A DNA stretch of 64,000 nucleotides from Lachnospiraceae bacterium (GTDB taxonomy: Bacteria > Bacillota > Clostridia > Lachnospirales > Lachnospiraceae): assembly GCA_030825115.1 (NCBI GenBank), contig JAPJQL010000019.1, positions 1-64,000 of the forward strand, given 5' to 3'. Each line of letters opens with the position of its first letter. Within the stretch, counting starts at the first letter, position 1. The translations under genes and the position numbers were made by a program. Shown piece by piece: positions 8,504 through 17,040 of this stretch. Below the pieces are notes generated by a model that had not been told where the DNA came from, ran no database searches, and was given only the letters and a program-made list of their open reading frames with translations.

Positions 8504-9598
8504 ATGGCAATTATGGAGAAGAAACTGAGAGTAGGCGTGCTTGGCGCGACCGGTATGGTAGGACAGAGATTTATCTCCCTTCTGGAGAATCACCCGTGGT
8601 ATGAAGTCGTGACGGTTGCGGCCAGTCCGCGTTCTGCAGGAAAGACTTATGAGGAAGCAGTGGGAGACCGCTGGAAGATGACGACTCCGATGCCGGAAGC
8701 CGTGAAAAAGCTGGTAGTGATGAATGTCAACGAAGTAGAAGCTGTCGCTGAAAGCGTGGATTTTGTGTTCAGCGCGGTGGATATGTCCAAAGATGAGATC
8801 AAAGCGATCGAAGAAGCATATGCAAAGACCGAGACTCCGGTTGTCTCCAACAACAGCGCGCATCGCTGGACCCCGGACGTTCCGATGGTGGTGCCGGAGA
8901 TCAACCCGGGACATTTTGACGTGATCGAGTCCCAGAGAAAACGTCTGGGCACAAAGAGAGGATTTATCGCAGTGAAGCCAAACTGCTCGATCCAGAGCTA
9001 TGCGCCGGTGCTGACTGCGTGGAAGGAGTTCGAACCGTATGAGGTAGTTGCGACCACCTACCAGGCGATCTCCGGGGCAGGCAAGACGTTTAAAGACTGG
9101 CCGGAGATGGTGGAGAATATCATCCCGTATATCGGCGGCGAGGAGGAAAAAAGCGAGCAGGAGCCGCTTCGCCTCTGGGGCCGGATCGAGAACGGCGAGA
9201 TCGTCAAGGCTGCAGAGCCGGTCATCACCTGTCAGTGCATCCGCGTACCGGTCCTGAACGGACATACGGCAGCCGTATTTGTAAAGTTCAGAAAGAAACC
9301 GACGAAGGAAGAGCTGATTGACCGCATCGTGAATTTTAAAGGTCTTCCGCAGGAGCTGAAACTGCCCAGCGCACCGGCACAGTTCATCCAGTACCTGGAA
9401 GATGACAACCGTCCTCAGGTGAACCTGGACGTGGATTTTGAAAACGGCATGGGAATCTCCGTGGGACGTCTGAGAGAAGACAGCGTATATAATTACAAAT
9501 TTGTAGGCTTATCCCACAACACGGTCCGCGGCGCGGCCGGCGGCGCTGTCCTTTGTGCCGAGCTTTTGACGGCCCAGAGTTACATTCAGGCAAAATAA
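8504..9598 (+). CDS. asd: Aspartate-semialdehyde dehydrogenase
   Basis: 364 residues. It reduces aspartyl phosphate to aspartate semialdehyde with NADPH, the branch point to lysine/diaminopimelate, threonine and methionine. The N-terminal Rossmann motif is GVLGATGMVGQRF. The catalytic Cys161 lies in KPNCSIQ, and Arg247/His254 lie in the IRVPVLNGH segment. The KPNCS context and length resemble the archaeal/fungal-type ASADH subgroup rather than the E. coli-type enzyme. GAGGAG precedes the ATG. It is monocistronic, with its own promoter candidate and a good terminator. Confidence 0.93.
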   Translation: MAIMEKKLRVGVLGATGMVGQRFISLLENHPWYEVVTVAASPRSAGKTYEEAVGDRWKMTTPMPEAVKKLVVMNVNEVEAVAESVDFVFSAVDMSKDEIKAIEEAYAKTETPVVSNNSAHRWTPDVPMVVPEINPGHFDVIESQRKRLGTKRGFIAVKPNCSIQSYAPVLTAWKEFEPYEVVATTYQAISGAGKTFKDWPEMVENIIPYIGGEEEKSEQEPLRLWGRIENGEIVKAAEPVITCQCIRVPVLNGHTAAVFVKFRKKPTKEELIDRIVNFKGLPQELKLPSAPAQFIQYLEDDNRPQVNLDVDFENGMGISVGRLREDSVYNYKFVGLSHNTVRGAAGGAVLCAELLTAQSYIQAK

Positions 9599-9623
9599 TA
9601 TATTAAGATGGTATAAAAATCAG

Positions 9624-9662
9624 AAGGAAAGCAGTAATTGTTATTTATTGCTTTCCTTTTTT
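9624..9662 (+). terminator. Intrinsic terminator after asd
   Basis: A perfect 10-bp stem AAGGAAAGCA/TGCTTTCCTT (9624-9633 with 9649-9658) is followed by a T-rich tail. Confidence 0.8.
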
Positions 9663-9663
9663 G

Positions 9664-9672
9664 TGTTAGAAT
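9664..9672 (+). promoter_or_regulatory. Extended -10 promoter candidate for the aldose epimerase gene
   Basis: TG-T-TAGAAT at 9664-9672 forms an extended -10 element directly after the asd terminator. No good -35 is visible at 17 bases, which extended -10 promoters tolerate. Confidence 0.4.
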
Positions 9673-9723
9673 AAGAGCATAGGGATGATATCCCAAATCT
9701 GACATAAAAGGGGATAAGACAAA

Positions 9724-10785
9724 ATGGCATGGAAAAAAGAGTTGTTTGGAACATTACCGGAAGGAGGCAGTGCAGATGTCTATACACTGACCAATGAAAA
9801 TGGTGTGTCGGCATCCTTCACAAACCTTGGCGGGATCTGGCTGACGATGCTGGTTCCGGACAGGAGCGGCAGCCTTCAGGATGTCCTTCTCGGATATGAC
9901 ACCGTGGAGAAATGCATGACATATCCGGGACATATGGGAGAACCGGTAGGAAGGAACGCCAACCGGATCGGCGGGGCGGCGTTTACCCTGAACGGAACTA
10001 CTTACGCCCTGGAAGTGAATTCCGGCGGAAAGAACAATCTGCACAGCGGTCCTGATTATTACAGAAACCGTTTGTGGGATGCCGAGGTGGACGAGAGCAG
10101 CCTTGGAACCAGGGTTACGTTCTCCCTGTTCAGCCCGGACGGCGACCAGGGATATCCGGGCAATGCAAATATCGCCGTCTCTTATACGCTGACGCCGGAC
10201 AACAGCATCAAGATCGATTATCATATGGTTGCCGACGCCGATACGGTCGCAAACTTTACGAACCATGCGTACTTCAATCTGGCGGGGCACGGTTCCGGTA
10301 CGGCTATGGACCAGATCGTATGGATCGACGCCGACACCTTTACAGCAGCAGACGAGACCTCGATTCCCACAGGAGAGCTGGTGCCGGTCAAGGGGACTCC
10401 GATGGATTTTACGAAGGCAAAGCCGATCGGACGTGATATTGAGGAAGATTATGAAGCCCTGAAGCTGGGCAGCGGCTATGACCACAACTGGGCTTTGAAC
10501 CATCCGGAGGGAGAGCTGGCGCTTTCCGCATCGGCATATGATGAAACGAGCGGAAGAGTGATGGAAGTCTATACCGACCTTCCAGGTCTCCAGTTCTACA
10601 CGGCAAACTTTCTGGATGGGGAACACGAAGGCAAGGACGGCGTAACATACGGCGCCCGCTGGGGATTCTGTTTTGAAACCCAGCATTACCCGGATGCCAT
10701 CAATAAGCCACAGTTTCCTTCCCCGGTCTTAAAAGCCGGAGAGGAGTATAAGACTACGACGATCTATCATTTTGCTGTCCGGTAG
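9724..10785 (+). CDS. galM: Aldose 1-epimerase (mutarotase)
   Basis: 353 residues of the GalM-type beta-sandwich family, which interconverts alpha and beta anomers of aldoses such as galactose and glucose. Visible family blocks are NRIGGAAFTLNG, the His-containing NLHSGPD, the catalytic-His region TNHAYFNLAGHGSG, and the C-terminal PGLQFYTANFLDG with FCFETQHYPDAIN. No signal peptide is present, so it is cytoplasmic. It is not in an obvious sugar operon. Its neighbours are asd and a signalling protein. Confidence 0.92.
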   Translation: MAWKKELFGTLPEGGSADVYTLTNENGVSASFTNLGGIWLTMLVPDRSGSLQDVLLGYDTVEKCMTYPGHMGEPVGRNANRIGGAAFTLNGTTYALEVNSGGKNNLHSGPDYYRNRLWDAEVDESSLGTRVTFSLFSPDGDQGYPGNANIAVSYTLTPDNSIKIDYHMVADADTVANFTNHAYFNLAGHGSGTAMDQIVWIDADTFTAADETSIPTGELVPVKGTPMDFTKAKPIGRDIEEDYEALKLGSGYDHNWALNHPEGELALSASAYDETSGRVMEVYTDLPGLQFYTANFLDGEHEGKDGVTYGARWGFCFETQHYPDAINKPQFPSPVLKAGEEYKTTTIYHFAVR

Positions 10786-10816
10786 TTTCCGGCGGCATGT
10801 ATAAAAGGAGATCCTT

Positions 10817-13714
10817 ATGAGATATCGGTGGAAGCAGTTTACAGTGACGGCGCTGATGCTGTGCCTGATGCTGTGCCTGTTCCCCGTTGCAACTGCCGCT
10901 CAAAACAGAAAGCTCCGCGTTGGATATATGGATGCGGACGGATTTATCATGAAAGACAAAAACGGCAGCTTTAAGGGATATGGCGTTGAATATCTGAATA
11001 AAATTGCGTATTATACCGGTTGGGAATATGAGTATGTGTATGGCACATGGGATGAACAGCTGAAGCTTTTGGAACGCGGCGAACTGGATCTGCTGTGCAA
11101 TGCCCAGTATACCAGCGAGCGGGCCGGTATCTATGGGTACCCGGATTATCCCATCGGACAGGAGACGAGCGTGCTCTATGCCCGGCCGGATGATGAGGAT
11201 ATCTATTATGAGGATTATACCGCCATGGACGGGCGAAAAATCGGTCTTATGCAGTCCTCTCACCAGAACCGCCAGATCACCCGTCTTGAGAGCAAATATG
11301 GCATCCATATGGAAAAGATATACTATGATTCGACCCAGGACGTCCTCGATGCCCTGACCAGCCGTGAAGTCGATCTTGTCCTGCTTGGAGGGCTTGCGAT
11401 CCATGACGGACTGAAAGTAGTGGCCCAGTTTGGGGCAGATCCGTTTTATCTGATCACGAACAAGAACGATGTGGATCTTCTGGAAGAACTGAATGATACT
11501 TTAGAGCAGATCAATTCCTTTTCTCCGTATTTTGAGAGAGGGCTGTATCAAAAGTATTATGGAAATACCACTACGTATTCCTACCCGCTCCTGACCAGGG
11601 AAGAGCATGCCTACCTTCAGGAATGTGCTCCTGTAAAGATTGGGTGTATTGATGGATTCATTCCGCTGTGCTATCGTGATCAGGAGACGGGAAAGGCCGA
11701 TGGGATCCTTCCGGCTCTGATCACGGCGGCAGCCGAAAAAAGCGGTCTGCCATTTGAACTCGTCTTACTGGATGATGCAGGAGATGTCACAGAATATCTC
11801 TACAACGGCGAGGTCGATCTTCTTGTAGGCGTGATCTACAAGATGAATCTGGATACTTCCAGCAGGCTTGTGGTATCTGAGCCGCTGATGGATGAAACTC
11901 TGATCATGCTGGCCAAAACAGGTATGCCAGAAAGCATGAAAGATGAGATCCGGGTCGCCCTGCCAAATCAGCTCAGCTATCTGGAGCCACAGCTGCAGAC
12001 TTATTATCCGCAGAGCGATGTCTGGTATTATAACACGGTTGAGGGCTGTATCGATGCCCTGATTTCCGGCAATGCTGATATTACGGTGCAGAATAGTTAT
12101 GTTGCCAGTTATTATCTGCAGAAAAAACCGTATCAGGTTCTGACGGCAACCTCTTTTATGGACTTTGACGATCCGATCGCGATCGTAGGAGGACCGGAGA
12201 TTGACAGCCACATCATGTCGATCATTAACAAATCTGTTTTGTGCATTCCTCTAGAGGAGCGGATCAGCATCCTGACCAGGTTTTCCATCGCCAAGCCATA
12301 CAAGGACTCTGTCACCGATATCCTCTGGTATTACCGGTATCCGTTTGGGGTCATCGTAGTCCTCCTCATCTTCCTGATCGTGGTGACTACACTGCTGCGG
12401 GGACGGCGGATCAAGATCAGGATGGCCCAGAAAGAGGCGGAAACCTATAAAAAGATGTCCGAGACGGACATCCTGACAGGCGTATATCAACGCCAGACAT
12501 TTTATATCAAGTCAAGAGAACTGCTGGATCAGAATCCGGAGACGCTGTATCAGTTTATCTATCTGAACATTGAGAATTTCAAGCTGATCAATGATTTGCT
12601 GGGGACGGAAGCGGGCGATCGGGTTCTGATGAATATCGCATCCTGGATAAAGGAATATGCCGGTCAGAACGACGGAGTGGCAGGAAGACTGGATTCGGAT
12701 CATTTTATCCTCTGCGTGCCTTTTAAGGAAGAGCAGGGAGAGCTGGTAGTAAAACTGCTGTCAAAAGAACTGAAAAAGGATCCGATCGATATGGACATCA
12801 CAGTGAATTGCGGTGTGTATGGAGCTGTGGACCGGACAAGGGATGTCCAGCTGATGTGCGACCGTGCCCACCTCGCGGCCAATGACAGCAAAGGAAATGT
12901 GATGAAGCCCGTCACCTACTACTCTCATGAGCACAGGGAACGTCTGATGCAGAAGCAGGCCATATTGAATGAGATGCGTTCGGCGCTTACAGACCATCAG
13001 TTCCAAATCTATCTTCAGCCCCAGATCTGCATGAAAAGCGGCAAAATGATCGGTGCGGAAGCGCTGGTCCGCTGGATCCACCCGGAACGCGGAGTGATAT
13101 CTCCGGCAGAGTTTATCCCGATATTCGAGCAGAATGGATTTATCGCGAGGCTTGACTTATACGTGTTCGAAGAGGTGTGTAAGCTGCAGAAGCGCTGGCG
13201 GGAAGAGGGGCGGACGGCAATCCCTGTCTCGGTCAATCTTTCACGGGTCAACTTTTACAGCCGCACGCTCCGGGAGCAGCTGCTTCGGATCCTCGATCAG
13301 TATGAAGTAAAACCGGAGATGGTGGAGCTGGAATTGACAGAGTCGGCCTATGCCGATGATGTCCATGAGATATACAGCCACCTGCGCCAGCTTCAGTCCG
13401 ATGGATTCCGGATCCTGATGGATGATTTCGGAAGCGGTTATTCGGCATTTAACATGTTAAAGGACGCACCGGTGGACATCCTGAAACTGGACCTTCGGTT
13501 CCTTTATAAATCAGACCCATATCACAGGAGCTGGCAGATCTTAAAGTCCATCCTTTCGATGGCCAAAGAACTTGGAATCCCTGTGATCGCAGAAGGAGTC
13601 GAGACATCGGAACAGGCAGAGGTCCTTTCAAAAACAAGCTGTTACGCGGTCCAGGGTTATTATCATAGCCGCCCGGTCGATGTGTCTTCTTTTGAAGAAA
13701 AATATTTAAATTGA
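10817..13714 (+). CDS. Membrane sensor with two periplasmic-binding domains, degenerate GGDEF and EAL domain
   Basis: 965 residues. After a signal peptide there are two tandem SBP family 3 domains (about 28-250 and 262-500; the first starts KLRVGYMDADGF and the second VKIGCIDGF), a transmembrane helix (about 507-530), a GGDEF-like domain and an EAL domain. The GGDEF motif is replaced by GRLDSDHF (about 622-629), so cyclase activity is unlikely. The EAL domain is intact (EALVRW at 748-753, VNLSRVNF, ELTESA, MDDFGSGYSAF, IAEGVET), predicting c-di-GMP hydrolysis. I infer that a small ligand, perhaps an amino acid, bound outside controls c-di-GMP turnover inside. Confidence 0.9.
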   Translation: MRYRWKQFTVTALMLCLMLCLFPVATAAQNRKLRVGYMDADGFIMKDKNGSFKGYGVEYLNKIAYYTGWEYEYVYGTWDEQLKLLERGELDLLCNAQYTSERAGIYGYPDYPIGQETSVLYARPDDEDIYYEDYTAMDGRKIGLMQSSHQNRQITRLESKYGIHMEKIYYDSTQDVLDALTSREVDLVLLGGLAIHDGLKVVAQFGADPFYLITNKNDVDLLEELNDTLEQINSFSPYFERGLYQKYYGNTTTYSYPLLTREEHAYLQECAPVKIGCIDGFIPLCYRDQETGKADGILPALITAAAEKSGLPFELVLLDDAGDVTEYLYNGEVDLLVGVIYKMNLDTSSRLVVSEPLMDETLIMLAKTGMPESMKDEIRVALPNQLSYLEPQLQTYYPQSDVWYYNTVEGCIDALISGNADITVQNSYVASYYLQKKPYQVLTATSFMDFDDPIAIVGGPEIDSHIMSIINKSVLCIPLEERISILTRFSIAKPYKDSVTDILWYYRYPFGVIVVLLIFLIVVTTLLRGRRIKIRMAQKEAETYKKMSETDILTGVYQRQTFYIKSRELLDQNPETLYQFIYLNIENFKLINDLLGTEAGDRVLMNIASWIKEYAGQNDGVAGRLDSDHFILCVPFKEEQGELVVKLLSKELKKDPIDMDITVNCGVYGAVDRTRDVQLMCDRAHLAANDSKGNVMKPVTYYSHEHRERLMQKQAILNEMRSALTDHQFQIYLQPQICMKSGKMIGAEALVRWIHPERGVISPAEFIPIFEQNGFIARLDLYVFEEVCKLQKRWREEGRTAIPVSVNLSRVNFYSRTLREQLLRILDQYEVKPEMVELELTESAYADDVHEIYSHLRQLQSDGFRILMDDFGSGYSAFNMLKDAPVDILKLDLRFLYKSDPYHRSWQILKSILSMAKELGIPVIAEGVETSEQAEVLSKTSCYAVQGYYHSRPVDVSSFEEKYLN

Positions 13715-13754
13715 CCTGCTACATATTTCTGCCATTTTACGCAGAACCTTCTAG

Positions 13755-13782
13755 TGTATTATCCTTGTTTCCTCACATACTA
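13755..13782 (+). promoter_or_regulatory. Possible forespore (sigma-G-like) promoter
   Basis: CATACTA at 13776-13782 matches the -10 consensus of sigma-G promoters. TGTATT upstream at 13755-13760 is a poor -35 at short (15-base) spacing. It is plausible because the downstream gene is a SASP, but weak on sequence alone. Confidence 0.3.
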
Positions 13783-13828
13783 ACATCGTAACAAAAAACA
13801 AGTCGTGAGGTCGGGAACAGATCAAGGA

Positions 13829-13849
13829 TGCCTGCCCTCATGGCAGGCA
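13829..13849 (+). other. Leader hairpin in front of the SASP gene
   Basis: TGCCTGCC and GGCAGGCA form an 8-bp stem with a 5-base loop, just upstream of the AAGGAGG ribosome binding site. No T-run follows, so it is not a terminator. It could stabilise the spore mRNA or modulate translation. Confidence 0.45.
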
Positions 13850-13869
13850 AAGAAAAGGAGGCCTTTATT

Positions 13870-14076
13870 ATGGCAAGCAGATCTTCTAACAGAGCTGAAG
13901 TACCAGAGGCAAAAGAGGCACTGGATCGTTTCAAAATGGAAGTAGCAAATGAACTGGGAGTACCGTTAACCAATGGTTACAACGGAAACTTAACCTCCGC
14001 ACAGAATGGTTCTGTAGGCGGCTATATGGTTAAGAAAATGATCGAAGCCCAGGAAAGACAGATGGCAGGTAAGTAA
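13870..14076 (+). CDS. Alpha/beta-type small acid-soluble spore protein
   Basis: A 68-residue DNA-binding spore protein of the alpha/beta SASP family. It has the family blocks EAKEALDRFKMEVANELGV (including the region cut by germination protease) and NGNLTSAQNGSVGGYMVKKMIE. It coats forespore DNA and protects it from UV and heat. The start at 13870 is set by AAGGAGG about 8 bases upstream and by the conserved MAS start. It is monocistronic, with a leader hairpin and a strong terminator. It is direct evidence that the organism belongs to a spore-forming lineage. Confidence 0.95.
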   Translation: MASRSSNRAEVPEAKEALDRFKMEVANELGVPLTNGYNGNLTSAQNGSVGGYMVKKMIEAQERQMAGK

Positions 14077-14094
14077 GATACAGCCACAATCAGA

Positions 14095-14127
14095 AAAGCC
14101 CCGGTTTTTAAGACTGGGGCTTTTTTT
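14095..14127 (+). terminator. Terminator of the SASP gene
   Basis: The stem AAGCCCC/GGGGCTT (from about 14096 to 14122) is followed by seven T in all. It is a strong intrinsic terminator. Confidence 0.8.
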
Positions 14128-14226
14128 CGCGGCCGTTTTCCGGAACGGGATGTGCGGTATCCGGTTTTTTTGCCTGCCTGACGGTCCGGCTGCACCGGAA
14201 AATTCGCAGGAAATACAGAAATTGGC

Positions 14227-14255
14227 TTGTGCAATGGGGAAAATACATATATAAT
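14227..14255 (+). promoter_or_regulatory. Promoter of the rsmD-coaD operon
   Basis: TTGTGC at 14227-14232 and a perfect TATAAT at 14250-14255, spacer 17. Confidence 0.6.
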
Positions 14256-14290
14256 ATCTAAGATAAAAAGAATCCAAAAGGAGAATATCC

Positions 14291-14848
14291 ATGCGTGTAA
14301 TAGCAGGCACGGCGAGAAGAACCAGGTTAAAGACCCTGGAAGGGATGGACACCAGACCGACTACCGACCGTCTGAAAGAGACGTTATTCAATATGCTTCA
14401 GTACAATCTGGCGGACTGCTGTTTTCTGGATCTGTTTGGCGGAAGTGGAGGGATCGGAATTGAAGCCCTGAGCCGCGGAGCATCATTTTGTGTGTTTGTA
14501 GAGCAGAATCCCGAGGCGGCGGCATGTATCCGTGACAATCTAAAGGCGACAAAGCTTGAAGAAAAGGCGCTTGTGATGAATTGTGACGCCCTGACGGCCC
14601 TGAACAGGCTGGAGGGAAAAGAGTACCGGTTTGATTATATCTTCATGGACCCGCCGTATGATGAAGGGCTGGAACGCCAGATGTTGGAATATCTGGCTCA
14701 CTCCGGCATGATAGACAAGCAGAGCACGGTTGTCATAGAGGCATCCTTACAGACCTCGTTTGACTATCTGGAATCCATTGGTTTTATTATGGAAAAAAAT
14801 AAAAAATACAAGACAAACAGACATGTGTTTGTCTATCGAGGAGAATAA
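14291..14848 (+). CDS. rsmD: 16S rRNA (guanine(966)-N2)-methyltransferase RsmD
   Basis: A 185-residue SAM-dependent methyltransferase. The N-terminal MRVIAGTARRTRL and RPTTDRLKETLFNML blocks are diagnostic of RsmD. The SAM-binding FLDLFGGSGGIGIEALSRG and the catalytic FMDPPYDEG (DPPY) follow. It methylates G966 (E. coli numbering) in 16S rRNA. It sits 3 bases before coaD, the same pairing as ylbH-coaD in Bacillus. Confidence 0.95.
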   Translation: MRVIAGTARRTRLKTLEGMDTRPTTDRLKETLFNMLQYNLADCCFLDLFGGSGGIGIEALSRGASFCVFVEQNPEAAACIRDNLKATKLEEKALVMNCDALTALNRLEGKEYRFDYIFMDPPYDEGLERQMLEYLAHSGMIDKQSTVVIEASLQTSFDYLESIGFIMEKNKKYKTNRHVFVYRGE

Positions 14849-14851
14849 ATT

Positions 14852-15340
14852 ATGGCAATCGCAGTATATCCCGGCAGTTTTGACCCGGTCACCCTGGGGC
14901 ATCTGGATGTAATTGAACGGACCGCAGAGATGATGGACCATGTGATCATCGGAGTTTTGCAGAATAATTCCAAAACTCCGTTGTTTTCTGTCGAAGAACG
15001 TGTTAATATGTTAAGGAGTGTAACTTCCCATCTTCCGAATGTGGAAGTAAAGTCTTTTGGGGGGCTTTTAGTGGATTTTGTCCATCAGTGCGGAGCCAAT
15101 GTGATCGTCAGGGGACTGCGTGCGATCACGGATTTTGAGTATGAGCTTCAGATGTCCCAGACCAACCGGGTCATTGCCCCTGACATCGATACGATATTTT
15201 TGACGACCAATTTGAAATATTCTTACCTCAGCTCCAGCATCGTAAAAGAGATTGCCTGGTATCAGGGAGATATCAGCGAGTTTCTGCATCCTGACGTGGC
15301 AGAGAAGGTAAGAGAAAAAGTGGCGGCTGCCGCCAAATAA
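14852..15340 (+). CDS. coaD: Phosphopantetheine adenylyltransferase
   Basis: 162 residues, the penultimate step of coenzyme A synthesis (4'-phosphopantetheine plus ATP to dephospho-CoA). It has the nucleotidyltransferase T-x-G-H motif in YPGSFDPVTLGH (residues 14-17), the RGLRAITDFEYELQM substrate loop and the C-terminal YLSSSIVKEIAWYQGD block. The length is normal for the family. It is co-transcribed with rsmD. Confidence 0.96.
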   Translation: MAIAVYPGSFDPVTLGHLDVIERTAEMMDHVIIGVLQNNSKTPLFSVEERVNMLRSVTSHLPNVEVKSFGGLLVDFVHQCGANVIVRGLRAITDFEYELQMSQTNRVIAPDIDTIFLTTNLKYSYLSSSIVKEIAWYQGDISEFLHPDVAEKVREKVAAAAK

Positions 15341-15361
15341 GAGAAGTAAGGAGAGAGGACC

Positions 15362-15934
15362 ATGAGTAGAATCGAACAGTTAATCAGTGAAATTGAGGAG
15401 TATATCGACAGCTGCAAGTTCCAGCCGCTGTCAAACACCAAAATCCTTGTCAATAAAGAGGAGCTGGAAGAACTGTTGGTGGAGCTTCGTCTGCGGATCC
15501 CGGACGAGATCAAGAAATACCAGAAGATCATCAGCAATCAGGATGCCATCCTGAACGAAGCACGTATGCAGGCCGACGCCATGCTTGCCGACGCCAATGC
15601 CCAGACCAACGAGCTGGTGAATGAGCACGAGATCATGCAGAAGGCATATGCCAGCGCCAATCAGGTGGTGGAAGAGGCGCAGATGCAGGCGCAGGCCATC
15701 ATCGACAGCGCCATAGAAGATGCCAACAGCATCCGCCAGAGCTCGATCAATTACACCGATGATATGCTGCGTAGCCTGCAGACCATCATCACCCATTCGA
15801 TGGAAGGCGCTCAGGGACGTTTTGACGCGTTCATGTCCTCCATGCAGTCCAGCTATGATATTGTCTCCTCCAACCGCAACGAACTTGCGGCAGGTGTTAC
15901 CGCCAGCGAAGAACCGCAGCCGACAGAAGAGTAA
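15362..15934 (+). CDS. Coiled-coil protein of unknown function (DivIVA/ATPase-subunit-like)
   Basis: A 190-residue, Gln/Ala/Glu-rich protein predicted to be almost entirely helical coiled coil, with heptad-like stretches such as ILNEARMQADAMLADANAQ and VVEEAQMQAQAIIDSA. No membrane segment or catalytic motif is present. Similar proteins are found after coaD in Lachnospiraceae and are often labelled as ATPase or V-type ATPase subunit H on coiled-coil similarity alone. A structural or cell-division (DivIVA-like) role is only a guess. Its last 13 codons overlap the convergent ylbJ-like gene. Confidence 0.75.
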   Translation: MSRIEQLISEIEEYIDSCKFQPLSNTKILVNKEELEELLVELRLRIPDEIKKYQKIISNQDAILNEARMQADAMLADANAQTNELVNEHEIMQKAYASANQVVEEAQMQAQAIIDSAIEDANSIRQSSINYTDDMLRSLQTIITHSMEGAQGRFDAFMSSMQSSYDIVSSNRNELAAGVTASEEPQPTEE

Positions 15935-16856
15935 CGATCAGACAAGTACATATCGTATGGATGATTTTCCAGAATGAATAATGCCGGATGGACAGTCCGG
16001 CGTTTTTTATTACGCTTTTTGTCTGGAAGATGCCGGAAAATCCGCCGAAGGCTACGGTGGCAATCACCGGAAGCGCGGCTCTTTCGGGCGGCATTGCCGT
16101 ACAGATCTGATTCACCCCGGTGGTAATCTCCGCGATGCCCGCAAGGAATGCCGTAAGTTCCGCGGGAAGCACAGGGATCTGCTGAATCCAGACGGCCAGG
16201 ATGGAAAACAGCATGATATATCCGCCGATGACGACCATAGTCTCTGCGGTGGAGAGGAGTACCTCTTCCATGGTGATTTTCTGTGGTATGCTGCAGGCGG
16301 TCAGGTCCGTGGCGGGGCGGAGGGATGTTTCCATATGGTAAAACCGGCGGGAAAGCAGGGAGACAGGAAGCACCGGAAGATAAAAGCAGGCAAGCAAAAA
16401 CGCCGGATGAAGCGTGTGCTGCAACCTGGATCCCACAAAGCCCAGCAGGAACATAGGGCTGGGATGGTTGCAGATGGAGAGCAGATAGTTTGCTTCCGTC
16501 TGCGTGATCTCTCCCCGCGCCAGAAAATCCCCGCACATCTTAGCCCCCAGGGGATAGCCGCACAGAAGGCCGCAGATCAGGACATAGGTTCCCGGCCGGG
16601 AAAGCCCGAACAGGCTGTGGACAGCCGGGTAAAAGGGCTGTGTCAGAAGCTCTGCACCGCCAAGCGCAACGACCATCTGTGTGCAGATGATGAAGGGAGA
16701 CAAGGTCGGAAGTATGATATTGAACCAAAGCAGCAGCCCGTCTGCGGCTCCTTTGACCGAGAGGGCGGGAAAGGCGAGGAGAAGAAGGAGCAGGGCGATG
16801 GGAAAACAGCGGGAGAAGAGCCGGGCGGTGGATTGGCGTCCAGAAGATGCTTGCAT
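15897..16856 (-). CDS. ylbJ: YlbJ-like sporulation integral membrane protein
   Basis: A 319-residue polytopic membrane protein of the nucleoside-recognition/YlbJ family. It has about eight hydrophobic helices, with family-like blocks FNIILPTLSPFIICTQ and GYPLGAKMCGDF and a second half-repeat near TAFLAGIAEITTG. B. subtilis YlbJ is needed for spore envelope and heat resistance, and ylbJ also lies beside coaD there. Here it is on the opposite strand, and it is shorter than the roughly 400-residue Bacillus protein. The 3' end runs 38 bases into the convergent coiled-coil gene. Confidence 0.82.
   Translation of the reverse strand: MQASSGRQSTARLFSRCFPIALLLLLLAFPALSVKGAADGLLLWFNIILPTLSPFIICTQMVVALGGAELLTQPFYPAVHSLFGLSRPGTYVLICGLLCGYPLGAKMCGDFLARGEITQTEANYLLSICNHPSPMFLLGFVGSRLQHTLHPAFLLACFYLPVLPVSLLSRRFYHMETSLRPATDLTACSIPQKITMEEVLLSTAETMVVIGGYIMLFSILAVWIQQIPVLPAELTAFLAGIAEITTGVNQICTAMPPERAALPVIATVAFGGFSGIFQTKSVIKNAGLSIRHYSFWKIIHTICTCLIVTLLSAAVLRWR
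15983..16008 (+). terminator. Terminator of the coaD operon inside the convergent gene
   Basis: GCCGGA/TCCGGC stem (15983-15988 with 15996-16001) followed by GTTTTTT. It lies wholly within the reading frame of the minus-strand ylbJ-like gene. Confidence 0.7.
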
Positions 16857-16966
16857 GTGCAGACTCCGGGGTTTTTTATATGTATATGAGAACGCGGGAG
16901 TGCTTATTCATAGGGGTATTGTGGGATAGCTGCCCGCTGCGGTCCGGGACAGCGATGAGAATCTGG

Positions 16967-16995
16967 TTGTATAAAACAGTTTCTTGTTTTACAAT
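16967..16995 (+). promoter_or_regulatory. Sigma-A promoter for the HD-remnant/acetyltransferase operon
   Basis: TTGTAT at 16967-16972, 17-base spacer, TACAAT at 16990-16995. The -10 overlaps an in-frame ATG at 16984, which rules that ATG out as the start of the next gene. Confidence 0.6.
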
Positions 16996-17040
16996 ATGTA
17001 CAGGCGGAATAGAACAAAAAGGATAGACAGGAGGGTCAGA

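Noticed and set aside
15981..16889. Plus-strand open frame of 302 codons over the ylbJ-like gene
   Set aside because: Highly charged, Gly/Lys-rich translation with no ribosome binding site, whereas the minus strand gives a clean multi-helix membrane protein of a known family.
16984..17040. ATG 16984 as start of the HD-remnant gene
   Set aside because: It overlaps the -10 of a good promoter, so it would lie at or before the transcription start; TTG 17041 has the strong ribosome binding site and family-typical N-terminus.
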